Below are positions 8,621-16,527 of a stretch of 64,000 nt of DNA, in pieces. The stretch's first letter is position 1; every line of letters starts with the position of its first letter. Made by a program: the position numbers and the translations under genes. Below the pieces are notes generated by a model. The model did no database searches. It was not told the DNA's origin and saw only the letters and a program-made list of their open reading frames with translations. The stretch comes from Lentisphaeria bacterium (GTDB lineage: Bacteria > Verrucomicrobiota > Lentisphaeria > Victivallales > Victivallaceae), in the NCBI GenBank assembly GCA_018265615.1, contig JABLYX010000019.1:13165-77164 (forward strand), in the 5' to 3' direction.

Positions 8621-9115
8621 TTACAATGCACCGGTGAGCCGGGCGCACCACCTGTCGATGCGTCCGGCGGTTTCACCGGGTTCGTTGTCGTCGTCGAGGG
8701 CGAGCCCGACAAAGACATCGCCCTCGTCGGCGGTGGAGGCGGAGTGGGTGTAACCCGCATTGCTCCATTTCCCGACGATTTCGGCGCCGGCGGCTTTCGC
8801 TTTTTCCGCGAGGTCGGCCATGCCGTTCACGAAGGTGTCCGCGAAGCCGGCGGAGTCGCCGAGCCCGAAAAGGGCGACCTTGACGCCGGAAAGATCGGCG
8901 GCTTCGAGCATCGGGAGCGCGCTCTGCCAATCGTCCTGAAGCTCGCCGTACCCCCAGGTGGAGGTGCCGAGAATCAGAAGGTCGGCCTTGAAATCGTCCG
9001 GGCCGGCGTCTGCGACGTTGATCGCTTCGCCGCCGAGCTTCGCGGCGACGGCCTCCGCCGCGCGCTTCGTGTTGCCGGTGCTTGAACCGTAAATGACTTT
9101 GACGGATTTGCCCAT
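8621..9115 (-). CDS. fldA: Flavodoxin
   Basis: Small FMN-binding electron carrier of 164 residues that can replace ferredoxin when iron is scarce. The FMN phosphate loop IYGSSTGNTKRAA is at residues about 7-19. The W/Y residues that stack on the flavin occur in TSTWGYGELQDDW and in WSNAGYTHSAS, and the LFGLGDSAGFADTF segment is typical of long-chain flavodoxins. The frame extends to 9214, but the ATG at 9115 gives the conserved start and has an AAAGGA ribosome-binding site. It lies 34 bases downstream of the DUF3793 gene on the same strand; both are probably expressed from the iron-type promoter at 9778-9806. Confidence 0.95.
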   Translation of the reverse strand: MGKSVKVIYGSSTGNTKRAAEAVAAKLGGEAINVADAGPDDFKADLLILGTSTWGYGELQDDWQSALPMLEAADLSGVKVALFGLGDSAGFADTFVNGMADLAEKAKAAGAEIVGKWSNAGYTHSASTADEGDVFVGLALDDDNEPGETAGRIDRWCARLTGAL

Positions 9116-9149
9116 GGGAACAGTTTCCTTTCGTTTCGCCGTCCGCGGC

Positions 9150-9758
9150 TTAAGCGGCGGACGCGGTGTTATGGATTTTACGCAGGGTCGCCGCAAGCGG
9201 CTTCCCGCAGTCAACCAGCTCTTTCACATAATTTTCGGCGCCGCGGTACGCCTCCATGACCGCGAGGGACTCGGCGGGATCACCGGCCACGCGCCAGAGG
9301 CCGCGGGGAACCGCGAGGCAGCCCGCCGGATTTTCGAGGAACCCGCGCACATCCTTCAGCGGGTACCCGAGAAACGCCCCGATCTCATGCGGGAACCCGC
9401 CCTCCCCGCGGCAGCGCCGGACGAGTTCATCGAGCTCGGAGCCGGAACGGTAGCCGCGCTCCCGCAGGAACTCCGCCGTCTCCGGCCGCGCCAGGTGCGC
9501 CCCCAGCACATCGCGGCGGAAGAAAAAAACCACGAGGTTGCCGCCGTTCCGCTTCAAGATCAGGCATTCGAGCTTCAGCGCATCGAGGATCTCCTGCTGA
9601 TGGACGCAGAAAAGGTCGAACTGCCTGCCGCCCGCGAGGTGCCGGCAGTTCGTCAGCCGCAGCAGCCCGGAGGGCTTCACGCCGAGGATCACCGGTGCGA
9701 GCTTCACAAGCAGATGCCGGATCAACCGGTGTGTGTTCGGGCAGTTCGTCAGTTTCAT
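9150..9758 (-). CDS. DUF3793 family protein
   Basis: Protein of 202 residues, full length for DUF3793. Recognisable parts are a conserved N-terminal region ending KLAPVILGVKPSGLL, a central ILKRNGGNLVVFFFRRD and the segment FPHEIGAFLGYPLKDVRGF. The function is unknown. In many anaerobes it is encoded beside flavodoxin or iron-uptake genes, and here it directly precedes flavodoxin. Its ATG has a GAGGAG ribosome-binding site. The promoter carries a DtxR-like palindrome, which points to induction under low iron or another metal signal. Confidence 0.85.
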   Translation of the reverse strand: MKLTNCPNTHRLIRHLLVKLAPVILGVKPSGLLRLTNCRHLAGGRQFDLFCVHQQEILDALKLECLILKRNGGNLVVFFFRRDVLGAHLARPETAEFLRERGYRSGSELDELVRRCRGEGGFPHEIGAFLGYPLKDVRGFLENPAGCLAVPRGLWRVAGDPAESLAVMEAYRGAENYVKELVDCGKPLAATLRKIHNTASAA

Positions 9759-9777
9759 GTGAGCTCCTCAACCGCAA

Positions 9778-9806
9778 TAATTAGTTACATCTAACTTTCT
9801 GTGCAA
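9778..9806 (-). promoter_or_regulatory. Promoter with DtxR-like operator for DUF3793-flavodoxin
   Basis: On the reverse strand TTGCAC (9801-9806) and TAATTA (9778-9783) are 17 bases apart. Between them lies a perfect inverted repeat, AGTTA-CATC-TAACT (9783-9796). AGTTA/TAACT half sites in this layout resemble operators of DtxR/IdeR-type iron regulators. The position between -35 and -10 fits repression. The identity of the regulator is inferred. Confidence 0.6.
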
Positions 9807-9858
9807 ATAAAAAATCCGTTCATCCATGCATCAATATATATGCGCGGGGAACGGATTT
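9805..9858 (-). terminator. Rho-independent terminator of the lnt-to-ABM operon
   Basis: A perfect 10-base stem (AAATCCGTTC 9812-9821 with GAACGGATTT 9849-9858) is followed on the reverse strand by TTTTTTATTT. It lies just after the reverse gene ending at 9871 and so closes the operon that begins with lnt. Confidence 0.8.
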
Positions 9859-9870
9859 CAAGCCCCGGAA

Positions 9871-10170
9871 TTAGAAAAGGCTAACTTTTTCCGGTTCGAT
9901 CCTGTGCACGGTGAACGGTTCGGAGGTGTATTCGTTGACGCACCCCGCGAAACCGAGGAAATGGCTGGTCTGGTTGTGCTCTTCGAGCGCCTTGTCGCTC
10001 TCCCAGGTTTCGAGGATGATGTAGAGGTTCGGGTGCAGGACATCGGGATAGATGTCGTAGCTGATGTTGCCTTTCTCCCGGCGGGAGTTCTCGACGAGCG
10101 GCTTCACCATCGCTTCGAAGGCGACGGCTTTTTCAGGACGGACCGGAACGGTGACAATGAGTTTGAACAT
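9871..10170 (-). CDS. ABM-family monooxygenase-like protein (YgiN-like)
   Basis: Small protein of 99 residues with the ferredoxin-like fold of the antibiotic biosynthesis monooxygenase family. Typical segments are FKLIVTVPVRPEKAVAFEA, the NISYDIYPDVLHPNLYIILE strand pair and WESDKALEEHNQTSHF. In bacteria such proteins are usually quinol or small-molecule oxygenases, or simply dimeric binding proteins; the name does not imply antibiotic synthesis. It is the last gene of the reverse operon, 4 bases after the DUF2059 gene, and is followed by a strong terminator. Confidence 0.85.
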   Translation of the reverse strand: MFKLIVTVPVRPEKAVAFEAMVKPLVENSRREKGNISYDIYPDVLHPNLYIILETWESDKALEEHNQTSHFLGFAGCVNEYTSEPFTVHRIEPEKVSLF

Positions 10171-10174
10171 GATA

Positions 10175-10717
10175 CTACTCCTCTTTCGGTTCGGAAGCGG
10201 GAGCGGCCGGAGCCCGGGGGCCGGGACCTTCCTGCTTCGGTTGTTCGAGCAATTGCCGCTTCTGCATCTCCTGCTGCATCTGCTGCTGGAAATGCGGCAT
10301 ATTCTCTTCCATTTTCCGCCGCGTGACTTCCGCGACGGCGACGGCGATCCGCGTCCCGGCGGCGGCCTTCCTGCGGCCGATGGGGGATTGGTAGAAACGG
10401 ATCAGCTCGCGGATTTCGTCCGGCGTGTAAATGTCGAGGTAGATCTTCGCAAGCTCCTCCTTCTGCGCCTCATACGAAATGGTCCGGCGCAGATACGATT
10501 CGAACGCCTGCCGGTACGGCTGCAGCTCCGGAGCGCTTTTGAGCTGAGCGTCAAGGCTGGTCTGCAGCGTCTGCTCCATCATGCGCGGCGTGCCTTCGGC
10601 CTCGAGCAGCGCATAGGCGAGCATCATCTCCTCAAGGCGGTAGCTCTTCACCGGTTCGGCGGCCGCGAAAACGCAGGATGCGAACGATAATACGGCAATC
10701 ATCAGGCGGGACTTCAT
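10175..10717 (-). CDS. Secreted DUF2059 protein
   Basis: Exported protein of 180 residues. It has an N-terminal signal peptide (residues 1 to about 20, ending CVFAAAEP). The DUF2059 core contains YTPDEIRELIRFYQSPIGRRKA at about residues 100-122. The tail is glutamine-, proline- and glutamate-rich and low in complexity (MQQEMQKRQLLEQPKQE and onward). The function of DUF2059 is unknown. Its start overlaps the end of cvfB by 4 bases (ATGA), indicating translational coupling. Confidence 0.8.
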   Translation of the reverse strand: MKSRLMIAVLSFASCVFAAAEPVKSYRLEEMMLAYALLEAEGTPRMMEQTLQTSLDAQLKSAPELQPYRQAFESYLRRTISYEAQKEELAKIYLDIYTPDEIRELIRFYQSPIGRRKAAAGTRIAVAVAEVTRRKMEENMPHFQQQMQQEMQKRQLLEQPKQEGPGPRAPAAPASEPKEE

Positions 10718-11580
10718 GGTTTCTCCTCCGTGGAAGGCGCACCGGCGAGCCGGATTCCGTCGTCCGAAATCACGATTTTACGCTCTTTGTAAAGTATGCC
10801 GATGAGCTGTTTGAATACACGTTTGCTGAAGCTGAAATAGTCGCGGATCTCCTCGAGGCTGCTTTTCGCGTTCAGCGGCAGGAAGCCGCCCGCATCCTCA
10901 AGCGCGTCGAGGATCACCGGCTTGTATGCCGCGACTCCTCCGAAGCCGTCGGGGCGGAGCCGGACGTCGACCCGGTTCTCCTCCTGCCGGACCGCATGGA
11001 CGTACCCGGTCAGGCGGTCGCCGGGGCGGACGGACTGGAAAAGCTCGTTATAATAGATGATTCCGATATATTTATCCTCGACGATCACACGCCAGCCGAG
11101 CCGCGCTTTGTCCCAGACCGTCACGCGGACTTCGCTGTTCGGCGCGAGCTCCGACACATCGCCCTTGTAGAAGCGGCTCAGGCGGCGCGACGCGGCGATG
11201 CGCCCGGTCAGTTGATCGATATAGAGGCGGACGAGGCAGGTTCTGCCCGCTTCGACCCGCTCCGGCTGCTCGCGGAACGGCAGCAGCAGATCCTTGTCGA
11301 GTCCCCAGTCGAGGAAGGCGCCGATCTTCGTAATTTCCTTCACGCGCAGCAGCGCGAGCGTATCCACCTCGGCCTTCGGCTTCTGCGTGGTCGCGACGGG
11401 GCGGTCCTCGGAGTCGAGCGACAGGAATACGTCGATCTCATCCCCCTCCGCGAAACCCGCCGGAACGAATTTTTTCGGCAGCAGGACGGTCTCCCGGTGA
11501 TTGCGCCCGTCGGAGAGGAAGAAGCCGAATTCGGTCTCCTTCTCCGCTGTGAGGCGCTGGTGTTTTCCGATATTGAGCAT
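10714..11580 (-). CDS. cvfB: CvfB-like S1-type RNA-binding protein
   Basis: Protein of 288 residues matching the CvfB/YitL family: three S1-type beta-barrel domains and a C-terminal winged helix. Visible markers are the family phrase LPKKFVPAGFAEGDEIDVFL in the first barrel, GAFLDWGLDKDLLLPF in the second, KYIGIIYYNELF in the third, and a C-terminal helix region from about 230 (SSLEEIRDYFSFSKRVFKQL). In staphylococci CvfB affects virulence gene expression through RNA; the role here is unknown. It lies between the ARMT1-like gene (3-base gap) and the DUF2059 gene (4-base overlap). Confidence 0.9.
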   Translation of the reverse strand: MLNIGKHQRLTAEKETEFGFFLSDGRNHRETVLLPKKFVPAGFAEGDEIDVFLSLDSEDRPVATTQKPKAEVDTLALLRVKEITKIGAFLDWGLDKDLLLPFREQPERVEAGRTCLVRLYIDQLTGRIAASRRLSRFYKGDVSELAPNSEVRVTVWDKARLGWRVIVEDKYIGIIYYNELFQSVRPGDRLTGYVHAVRQEENRVDVRLRPDGFGGVAAYKPVILDALEDAGGFLPLNAKSSLEEIRDYFSFSKRVFKQLIGILYKERKIVISDDGIRLAGAPSTEEKP

Positions 11581-11583
11581 GTT

Positions 11584-12441
11584 CTAAAGATTCTTTCCGA
11601 TAATTTTGATCGAGCCGAGCGGGCTCGCGACGCGCTGCGAAACAACCTGGCACTTCACGCGCAGCAGGAAAAAAACCGGGCGCTCGGTAAACCCCTCGTC
11701 GAGCGACTCGAAGTTCCCCTGCCCCTTGGAGACAACCACATCCGCGCGGCGCATCGCATCGAGCAGCTCCCGGCTGCTGTTGCGCAGCGAGACGCCGGGC
11801 GCACGGTCGCCGGTGTCGACGACCGGCACCCCCGTGATCCCGGAGAGCGCCGCTTCGCGCCGGGTCACGTCGTTCAGGATCGGCAGCCCGCGAACGCCGA
11901 TCGTGATCTTGTCGCGGTAACGCTCGATCAGCAGCCGGTCGATGACCGCTTCGCCGCAGTTGTCGAGCATGTAAAAGACCGACTGCGCCGCGTCGAGCCG
12001 GCGCTTGAACTCCGCGCACAGCCCGCGGTCGAACGGCAGGTCGAAAACCTCGCGGATCTTCTCCTCCGCCTCGCACAGGTCGAAGTTCGGATTCACGCCG
12101 TAATCGATGATGTTCCCGCCGATCGCCAACCGCACGGCGGCCTCGAACGGATCGGGCGCCTCCTCCGCCATGCGCCGCAGGTCGGGCAGCAGCGCAAGTC
12201 CGAGCTCGGTCGAACGCTCCTTGATCTCGCGCAGCGGATCATCCACGCCGGAGAGCCCGGAGACGATCGAGTGAAACATCGACGCGAATTCAGGCGGAGT
12301 CGTCTCTTCGTCCGCCTCGAGCACAAGCCGCAGCAGCCGTTTCACGAGGGCATGCTGCGCATCGGCGGAGCCGGCCGCTTTTTTCGCAAGCTCCGAGAGC
12401 TGCGAAAGGATGCAGGGGTAACAGTCAACCTGGACACGCAT
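11584..12441 (-). CDS. ARMT1-like (DUF89) damage-control phosphatase
   Basis: Metal-dependent phosphatase family protein of 285 residues. DUF89 proteins hydrolyse damaged or stray phosphometabolites such as sugar phosphates and phosphopantetheine. Family features visible here are the N-terminal CYPCILSQ with two cysteines, GNIIDYGVNP, the active-site YMLDNCGEAVID, VVDTGDRAPG and the SKGQGNFESL loop. It is the small prokaryotic form. It starts 1 base after the HIT gene ends and precedes cvfB by 3 bases, so it is internal to the operon. Confidence 0.88.
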   Translation of the reverse strand: MRVQVDCYPCILSQLSELAKKAAGSADAQHALVKRLLRLVLEADEETTPPEFASMFHSIVSGLSGVDDPLREIKERSTELGLALLPDLRRMAEEAPDPFEAAVRLAIGGNIIDYGVNPNFDLCEAEEKIREVFDLPFDRGLCAEFKRRLDAAQSVFYMLDNCGEAVIDRLLIERYRDKITIGVRGLPILNDVTRREAALSGITGVPVVDTGDRAPGVSLRNSSRELLDAMRRADVVVSKGQGNFESLDEGFTERPVFFLLRVKCQVVSQRVASPLGSIKIIGKNL

Positions 12442-12442
12442 G

Positions 12443-12940
12443 CTACACCTCGCTCCAGCCGGCGCGCAGGAGTCCGGCGGTCGCCTCCAGCGCTTCCGGC
12501 ACGCAGCGGATGTCCGCGAGCACCGGCATGAAGTTGGTGTCCCCGTTCCAGCGCGGCACGATATGCATATGCAGATGGTCCGCCACGCCCGCGCCGGCCG
12601 CGGAGCCGATGTTGAAGCCGATGTTGAAGCCGGCCGGCTCCATGGTTCTGCGCAGCGTGAGCTCGGCCCTCATGCAGAGCTCAAAGAGCTCCGTGCGCTC
12701 CTCCGCCGACAGCAGCGGCAGATCGCCGGCATGGCGGTACGGGACTGCGAGCAGATGCCCCATGTTGTACGGGTAGCGGTTCAGCATCACAAAAGCGGTT
12801 TTGCCGCGGTGGATGACAAGCGCATCCTCCGGCTTGCCGGCGGGCGCCTCGTTGCCGCAGAGAAAACACTCCTCAGGCCGCTCGCCGCGGATGAAATCGA
12901 CGCGCCACGGGGCCCAGAGCGGCCGGTTGGATTCCTGCAT
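12443..12940 (-). CDS. HIT-family nucleotide hydrolase/phosphorylase (Ap4A type)
   Basis: Protein of 165 residues with the histidine triad HLHMHIVPRW, the nucleophile motif of nucleotidyl hydrolases and transferases. The N-terminal APWRVDFI and the CxxC pair (CFLCGN) are typical of the actinobacterial/PVC-type Ap4A phosphorylase-like HIT group, and LNRYPYNMGHLLAVPYRH is the conserved strand before the triad. It probably cleaves AppppA or related dinucleotides. It is the second gene of the lnt operon, 11 bases after lnt. Confidence 0.9.
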   Translation of the reverse strand: MQESNRPLWAPWRVDFIRGERPEECFLCGNEAPAGKPEDALVIHRGKTAFVMLNRYPYNMGHLLAVPYRHAGDLPLLSAEERTELFELCMRAELTLRRTMEPAGFNIGFNIGSAAGAGVADHLHMHIVPRWNGDTNFMPVLADIRCVPEALEATAGLLRAGWSEV

Positions 12941-12951
12941 GGTTGAGCTCC

Positions 12952-14700
12952 TCAGTTGGTTTCCGTTTCAAGCCGGCGCCGGAAAAAACGTTTCCGGCAG
13001 ACGAAATTGCGCACGGCGAAGAGCCACCATGCCGCACACCCGAGCGCGAGCAGCAGCACGAACCATTCGCCGAACCGGACGAAAAAAGTGCTCCCGGGCC
13101 GCGTCGGAACGCTGACCGCGACCGTGCGGATCCCGCGCCCGCGCCGCAGCTCAGGCCGCTTCCCGGGCCCGGGAACCTCGAGCACCTGCGTGATCTCCCC
13201 GGTCGGAAGCACGACGAGCGAGCCGCCGTTGTTCCCGCAGCGGACCATGGAGAGGCCCGTCTCAACCGCGCGCATGACGGCGTTCGCGAGATGCTGCTCG
13301 GGTTCGCTGCTGGCCGGATACCACGCATCGTTCGAGATCACCACAAGCACGTTCGCGCCGCGCAGCGCGAACGCGCGGGTCAGGTAGCTGAAGATCCCCT
13401 CGTAGCAGATCGCGACTCCGGCGCGCACCCCGTCCCCGAGCGGAACCGGGTTGAAATTCGTGCCGGGCGCAAGGTCGCGGCTCATATCGATGCGCCGGAT
13501 GACGAACTCCGGCAGGATGCTGCGGAACGGCACATACTCGCCGAACGGCACCCTGTGGATCTTGTCATATTTGTGCAGAAGTTTGCCCGATCCGTCGAAA
13601 TGCAGCGCGCTGTTGGTCACTTTCAGGTTCCTGCCGTCCGGCGGCAGCGGATCCTGAAAATCGATCGCGCCGATCAGCATCGGAACGCGGCAGGAGAGCG
13701 CAAGCGCCTGAACCACTCCGCGGAACTGCGCCGAAACCGGGTGCGCCGCGCGGAACGGAACCGGCACCGCCGACTCCGGCCAGATCACGATATCGGGCTT
13801 CGGCTCGCGCGTCATCGCCTCCCGCGCGAGCGCGGCATAGATGTCGAGCGCCTCCTTCGCCTCGCCGATGTTCGCGCTGCGCCGCTGCGAGATATCGCCC
13901 TGCAGCAGCGTCGGGAACCAGTTCGCCCGCCCGGCCGGAACGCGGCTGAGATAGAGCAGGAGCCCGGCCGCATGCAGCAGTGCGAAGAAGGCCGCCGCGA
14001 GCAGCAGCAGCTTCACGCCCGGCAGCCGGAAGCGCACCGCGGCCGCCGTGCCGAGCGCGGTTCCGGAAAAGGCGACCGTGAACATGATCCCGAAGTGCCC
14101 GGTGAACGACGTGAGCTGGATCAGCGGGATGTCGCGCCACATCGTGATTGAAAGGTCGTTCCACGGGAACAGCCGCGACCGGGTCCACTCGACGAGCGTA
14201 TAAAGCGCCGCGGCGCCCGCCGCAAAAACGAGCAGCCGCCCGAACGCCTTCGCCGTGCCGAGAAATTTCATGCGCGACTCATATCCTTCGAGCTCGACGG
14301 CGGCGGGAAACACCGTGTTGCGCCAGAGGAACGGCAGAAGCGCGGCCCAGGCGGCGGGCCAGAGCGAGATGGCCCACGGCATGAGGAACGGAATCACCGG
14401 ATCGATCTCCCGCAGAAAGCGGAAAGCGAAAAGCGACCAGCCGAAGCCCCAGACGTAGCCGCAGAGCGCCGTGAACTTCCAGCGCGAGCGGCAGGCGACG
14501 GCGACGACCGGGGCGAGCGCGGCGAGCGCGAGGAAACTCCAGTTCAGCGGCGGCAGCGCGGCAGCGAAGCAGCCGCCCCCCGCAAAGCAGCCGAGCAGAT
14601 CGAGCAGGCGGAAGCGAAGCGCCGCGCGGCGGACTTCATTCGGCTCTTTTTTAGCCGTTTCTTTCGGTTCCCGGGAAAAAATCTTGCGTAATTTCAACAT
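12952..14700 (-). CDS. lnt: Apolipoprotein N-acyltransferase
   Basis: Inner-membrane enzyme that adds the third acyl chain to the N-terminal cysteine of lipoproteins. It is 582 residues from the ATG at 14700 (another in-frame ATG exists at 14769). An N-terminal membrane domain of about six hydrophobic segments includes the family segment TLVEWTRSRLFPWNDLS. A nitrilase-like periplasmic domain carries the catalytic triad: Glu in IVIWPESAVPV, Lys in YDKIHRVPFGEYVPF and Cys in GVAICYEGIF. The last segment is a C-terminal membrane helix. It supports the lipoprotein signals seen in nearby genes. It is the first gene of a six-gene reverse operon and divergent from nadB. Confidence 0.93.
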   Translation of the reverse strand: MLKLRKIFSREPKETAKKEPNEVRRAALRFRLLDLLGCFAGGGCFAAALPPLNWSFLALAALAPVVAVACRSRWKFTALCGYVWGFGWSLFAFRFLREIDPVIPFLMPWAISLWPAAWAALLPFLWRNTVFPAAVELEGYESRMKFLGTAKAFGRLLVFAAGAAALYTLVEWTRSRLFPWNDLSITMWRDIPLIQLTSFTGHFGIMFTVAFSGTALGTAAAVRFRLPGVKLLLLAAAFFALLHAAGLLLYLSRVPAGRANWFPTLLQGDISQRRSANIGEAKEALDIYAALAREAMTREPKPDIVIWPESAVPVPFRAAHPVSAQFRGVVQALALSCRVPMLIGAIDFQDPLPPDGRNLKVTNSALHFDGSGKLLHKYDKIHRVPFGEYVPFRSILPEFVIRRIDMSRDLAPGTNFNPVPLGDGVRAGVAICYEGIFSYLTRAFALRGANVLVVISNDAWYPASSEPEQHLANAVMRAVETGLSMVRCGNNGGSLVVLPTGEITQVLEVPGPGKRPELRRGRGIRTVAVSVPTRPGSTFFVRFGEWFVLLLALGCAAWWLFAVRNFVCRKRFFRRRLETETN

Positions 14701-14716
14701 TTCGGAACGATTCCCA

Positions 14717-14749
14717 TTGACATAAACATGCTTTCGGTGTAATTTACAC
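14717..14749 (+). promoter_or_regulatory. nadB promoter with palindromic operator over the -10 box
   Basis: TTGACA (14717-14722) and TAATTT (14740-14745) are 17 bases apart, a strong sigma-70-like promoter reading toward nadB with a leader of about 115 bases. The -10 box is embedded in a perfect palindrome GTGTAA-T-TTACAC (14737-14749), the expected place for a repressor site. The regulator is unknown; a NAD- or niacin-responsive repressor is a hypothesis. Confidence 0.65.
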
Positions 14750-14865
14750 TGCTTTGCAGATAAATTCAAAAGATCCGCCGGATTTATCGCAGGAAAGAGG
14801 AGTCATATATCGTGCCCGCCTCCGGAAACGAGGCGCCGCCGGTTTATTAATTGCAGAAAAAAATT

Positions 14866-16518
14866 ATGAAAATCGCAGAAATTCAGGAATTCGACCATCT
14901 GGTGATCGGCAGCGGCCTGGCCGGCTTGTCGAGCGCGCTGCACCTGGCGGAGTCGGGCCGCAGCGTGGCGGTCGTGACCAAGCGGGAAATTTACGAGTGC
15001 AACAGCCGGCTCGCCCAGGGCGGCGTCGCCTGTGTGATGGACAGCCTCGACACATTCGAAGAGCATGTCAAGGACACGCTCGAAGCCGGAGCGGGGCTCT
15101 GCGACGCCGGAGCGGTCCGCGCGATCGTCGAGGCCGGTCCGGAGGCGATCCGCGAGCTCATCGACCTCGGCGCGAAGTTCACGACCCGCGGCGACCTCGG
15201 CTACACCGAGGAGCCGGAGGAGTACGACCTCGGGCGCGAGGGCGGCCACCACAAACGCCGCATCCTGCACGCCGGGGACATCACCGGCGCGGAGCTCGAG
15301 CGCGTGATGATTGAGGCGGTCCGCTCGAAGCCGAACATCACGGTCTTCGAGTTCCATGTCGCAGTCGACCTCGTGGTCAGCTCGCGCCTGAGCCTCGGCG
15401 GGACGAACCGCTGCTTCGGCGCATATGTGCTCGACGAGAAGAGCGGGAACATCGTGACGATCCTTTCAGCCTCCACCACGATCGCGTGCGGCGGTGCAGG
15501 CAAGGTCTATCTGTACACGAGCAATCCGGACGTCGCGTGCGGCTCCGGCGTGGCGATGGCCTACCGGGCCGGGGCGAAGATCGCGAACATGGAGTTCATC
15601 CAGTTCCACCCCACGATCCTCTATCACCCGACGATCCGCTCGTTCCTCATCAGCGAAGCGCTGCGCGGCGAAGGAGCCGTGCTGAAGTGCCGCGAGTCCC
15701 GCAATGCCGAGCCGGTCGAATTCATGCAGAAGTACCACCCGATGAAGAGCCTTGCGCCGCGCGACGTCGTGGCGCGCGCGATCGACTCGGAGATGAAGCG
15801 CACCGGCGAAGAGTGCGTCTACCTCGATATCCGCCACCACGATGAAGAGACGCTGCGCCGTCGCTTTCCGAACATCTTCGCGAAGTGCCTCGAAGCGGAA
15901 ATCAACATGGCGAAGGACCTGATTCCGGTGGTCCCGGCCGCGCATTTCGTCTGCGGCGGCATCAAAACCGATGTGAACGGCGAGTCGAGCATCCAGGGGC
16001 TCTACGCAGTCGGGGAGTCCGGCTGCACAGGGCTGCACGGGGCGAACCGCCTCGCGAGCAACAGTTTGCTCGAGGCGCTCGTGGTTTCGAAATTTTCCGC
16101 GCGGGAGATCGACCGCAAGTACCCGATGTTTCTGGCGGGCCGGCCGCCGGCCGAAACAGCGCTGAACTGGACGACCGGGAACGCGATCGATTCCGACGAA
16201 CAGGTGGTCATCACCCACAACTGGGATGAGATCCGCCGTTTCATGTGGGATTACGTCGGCATCTACCGCACAAACAAGCGCCTCGAACGCGCGAAAAACC
16301 GTATTAAGATGATCCGCAAGGAGATCGAGAAATACTACTGGGATTTCCTGGTCACCGCCGAGCTTGTTGAATTGCGCAACATCGCGACGGTCGCGGAGCT
16401 CATCATCGATTGTTCGCTCCTGCGGCACGAGAGCCGCGGGCTACACTATAACGCCGATTATCCATACAAAGACCCCGAACTCGAATGTGTGGATACGGTC
16501 ATTCAACGGAAACTGTGA
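14866..16518 (+). CDS. nadB: L-aspartate oxidase
   Basis: Flavoenzyme that oxidises L-aspartate to iminoaspartate, the first step of de novo NAD synthesis. It is 550 residues from the ATG at 14866 (a TTG at 14851 is in frame). The FAD-binding dinucleotide fold is HLVIGSGLAGLSSALHLAE near the N terminus. The family signatures SRLAQGGVACV, the active-site region GGHHKRRILHAGD, IQFHPTILY, PRDVVARAID and the GLYAVGESGCTGLHGANRLASNS flavin segment all follow in order. nadA and nadC are not in the window. It is followed by pcnB after 9 bases. Confidence 0.96.
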   Translation: MKIAEIQEFDHLVIGSGLAGLSSALHLAESGRSVAVVTKREIYECNSRLAQGGVACVMDSLDTFEEHVKDTLEAGAGLCDAGAVRAIVEAGPEAIRELIDLGAKFTTRGDLGYTEEPEEYDLGREGGHHKRRILHAGDITGAELERVMIEAVRSKPNITVFEFHVAVDLVVSSRLSLGGTNRCFGAYVLDEKSGNIVTILSASTTIACGGAGKVYLYTSNPDVACGSGVAMAYRAGAKIANMEFIQFHPTILYHPTIRSFLISEALRGEGAVLKCRESRNAEPVEFMQKYHPMKSLAPRDVVARAIDSEMKRTGEECVYLDIRHHDEETLRRRFPNIFAKCLEAEINMAKDLIPVVPAAHFVCGGIKTDVNGESSIQGLYAVGESGCTGLHGANRLASNSLLEALVVSKFSAREIDRKYPMFLAGRPPAETALNWTTGNAIDSDEQVVITHNWDEIRRFMWDYVGIYRTNKRLERAKNRIKMIRKEIEKYYWDFLVTAELVELRNIATVAELIIDCSLLRHESRGLHYNADYPYKDPELECVDTVIQRKL

Positions 16519-16527
16519 TCTTCAACC

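Noticed and set aside
9871..10170. Antibiotic biosynthesis role for the ABM-domain protein
   Set aside because: The domain name is historical; there are no biosynthetic genes around it and its operon is housekeeping in character.
10678..12531. Long forward open frame opposite cvfB and the ARMT1-like gene
   Set aside because: It spans several well-supported reverse genes with tight operon spacing and has no recognisable domain or ribosome-binding site.
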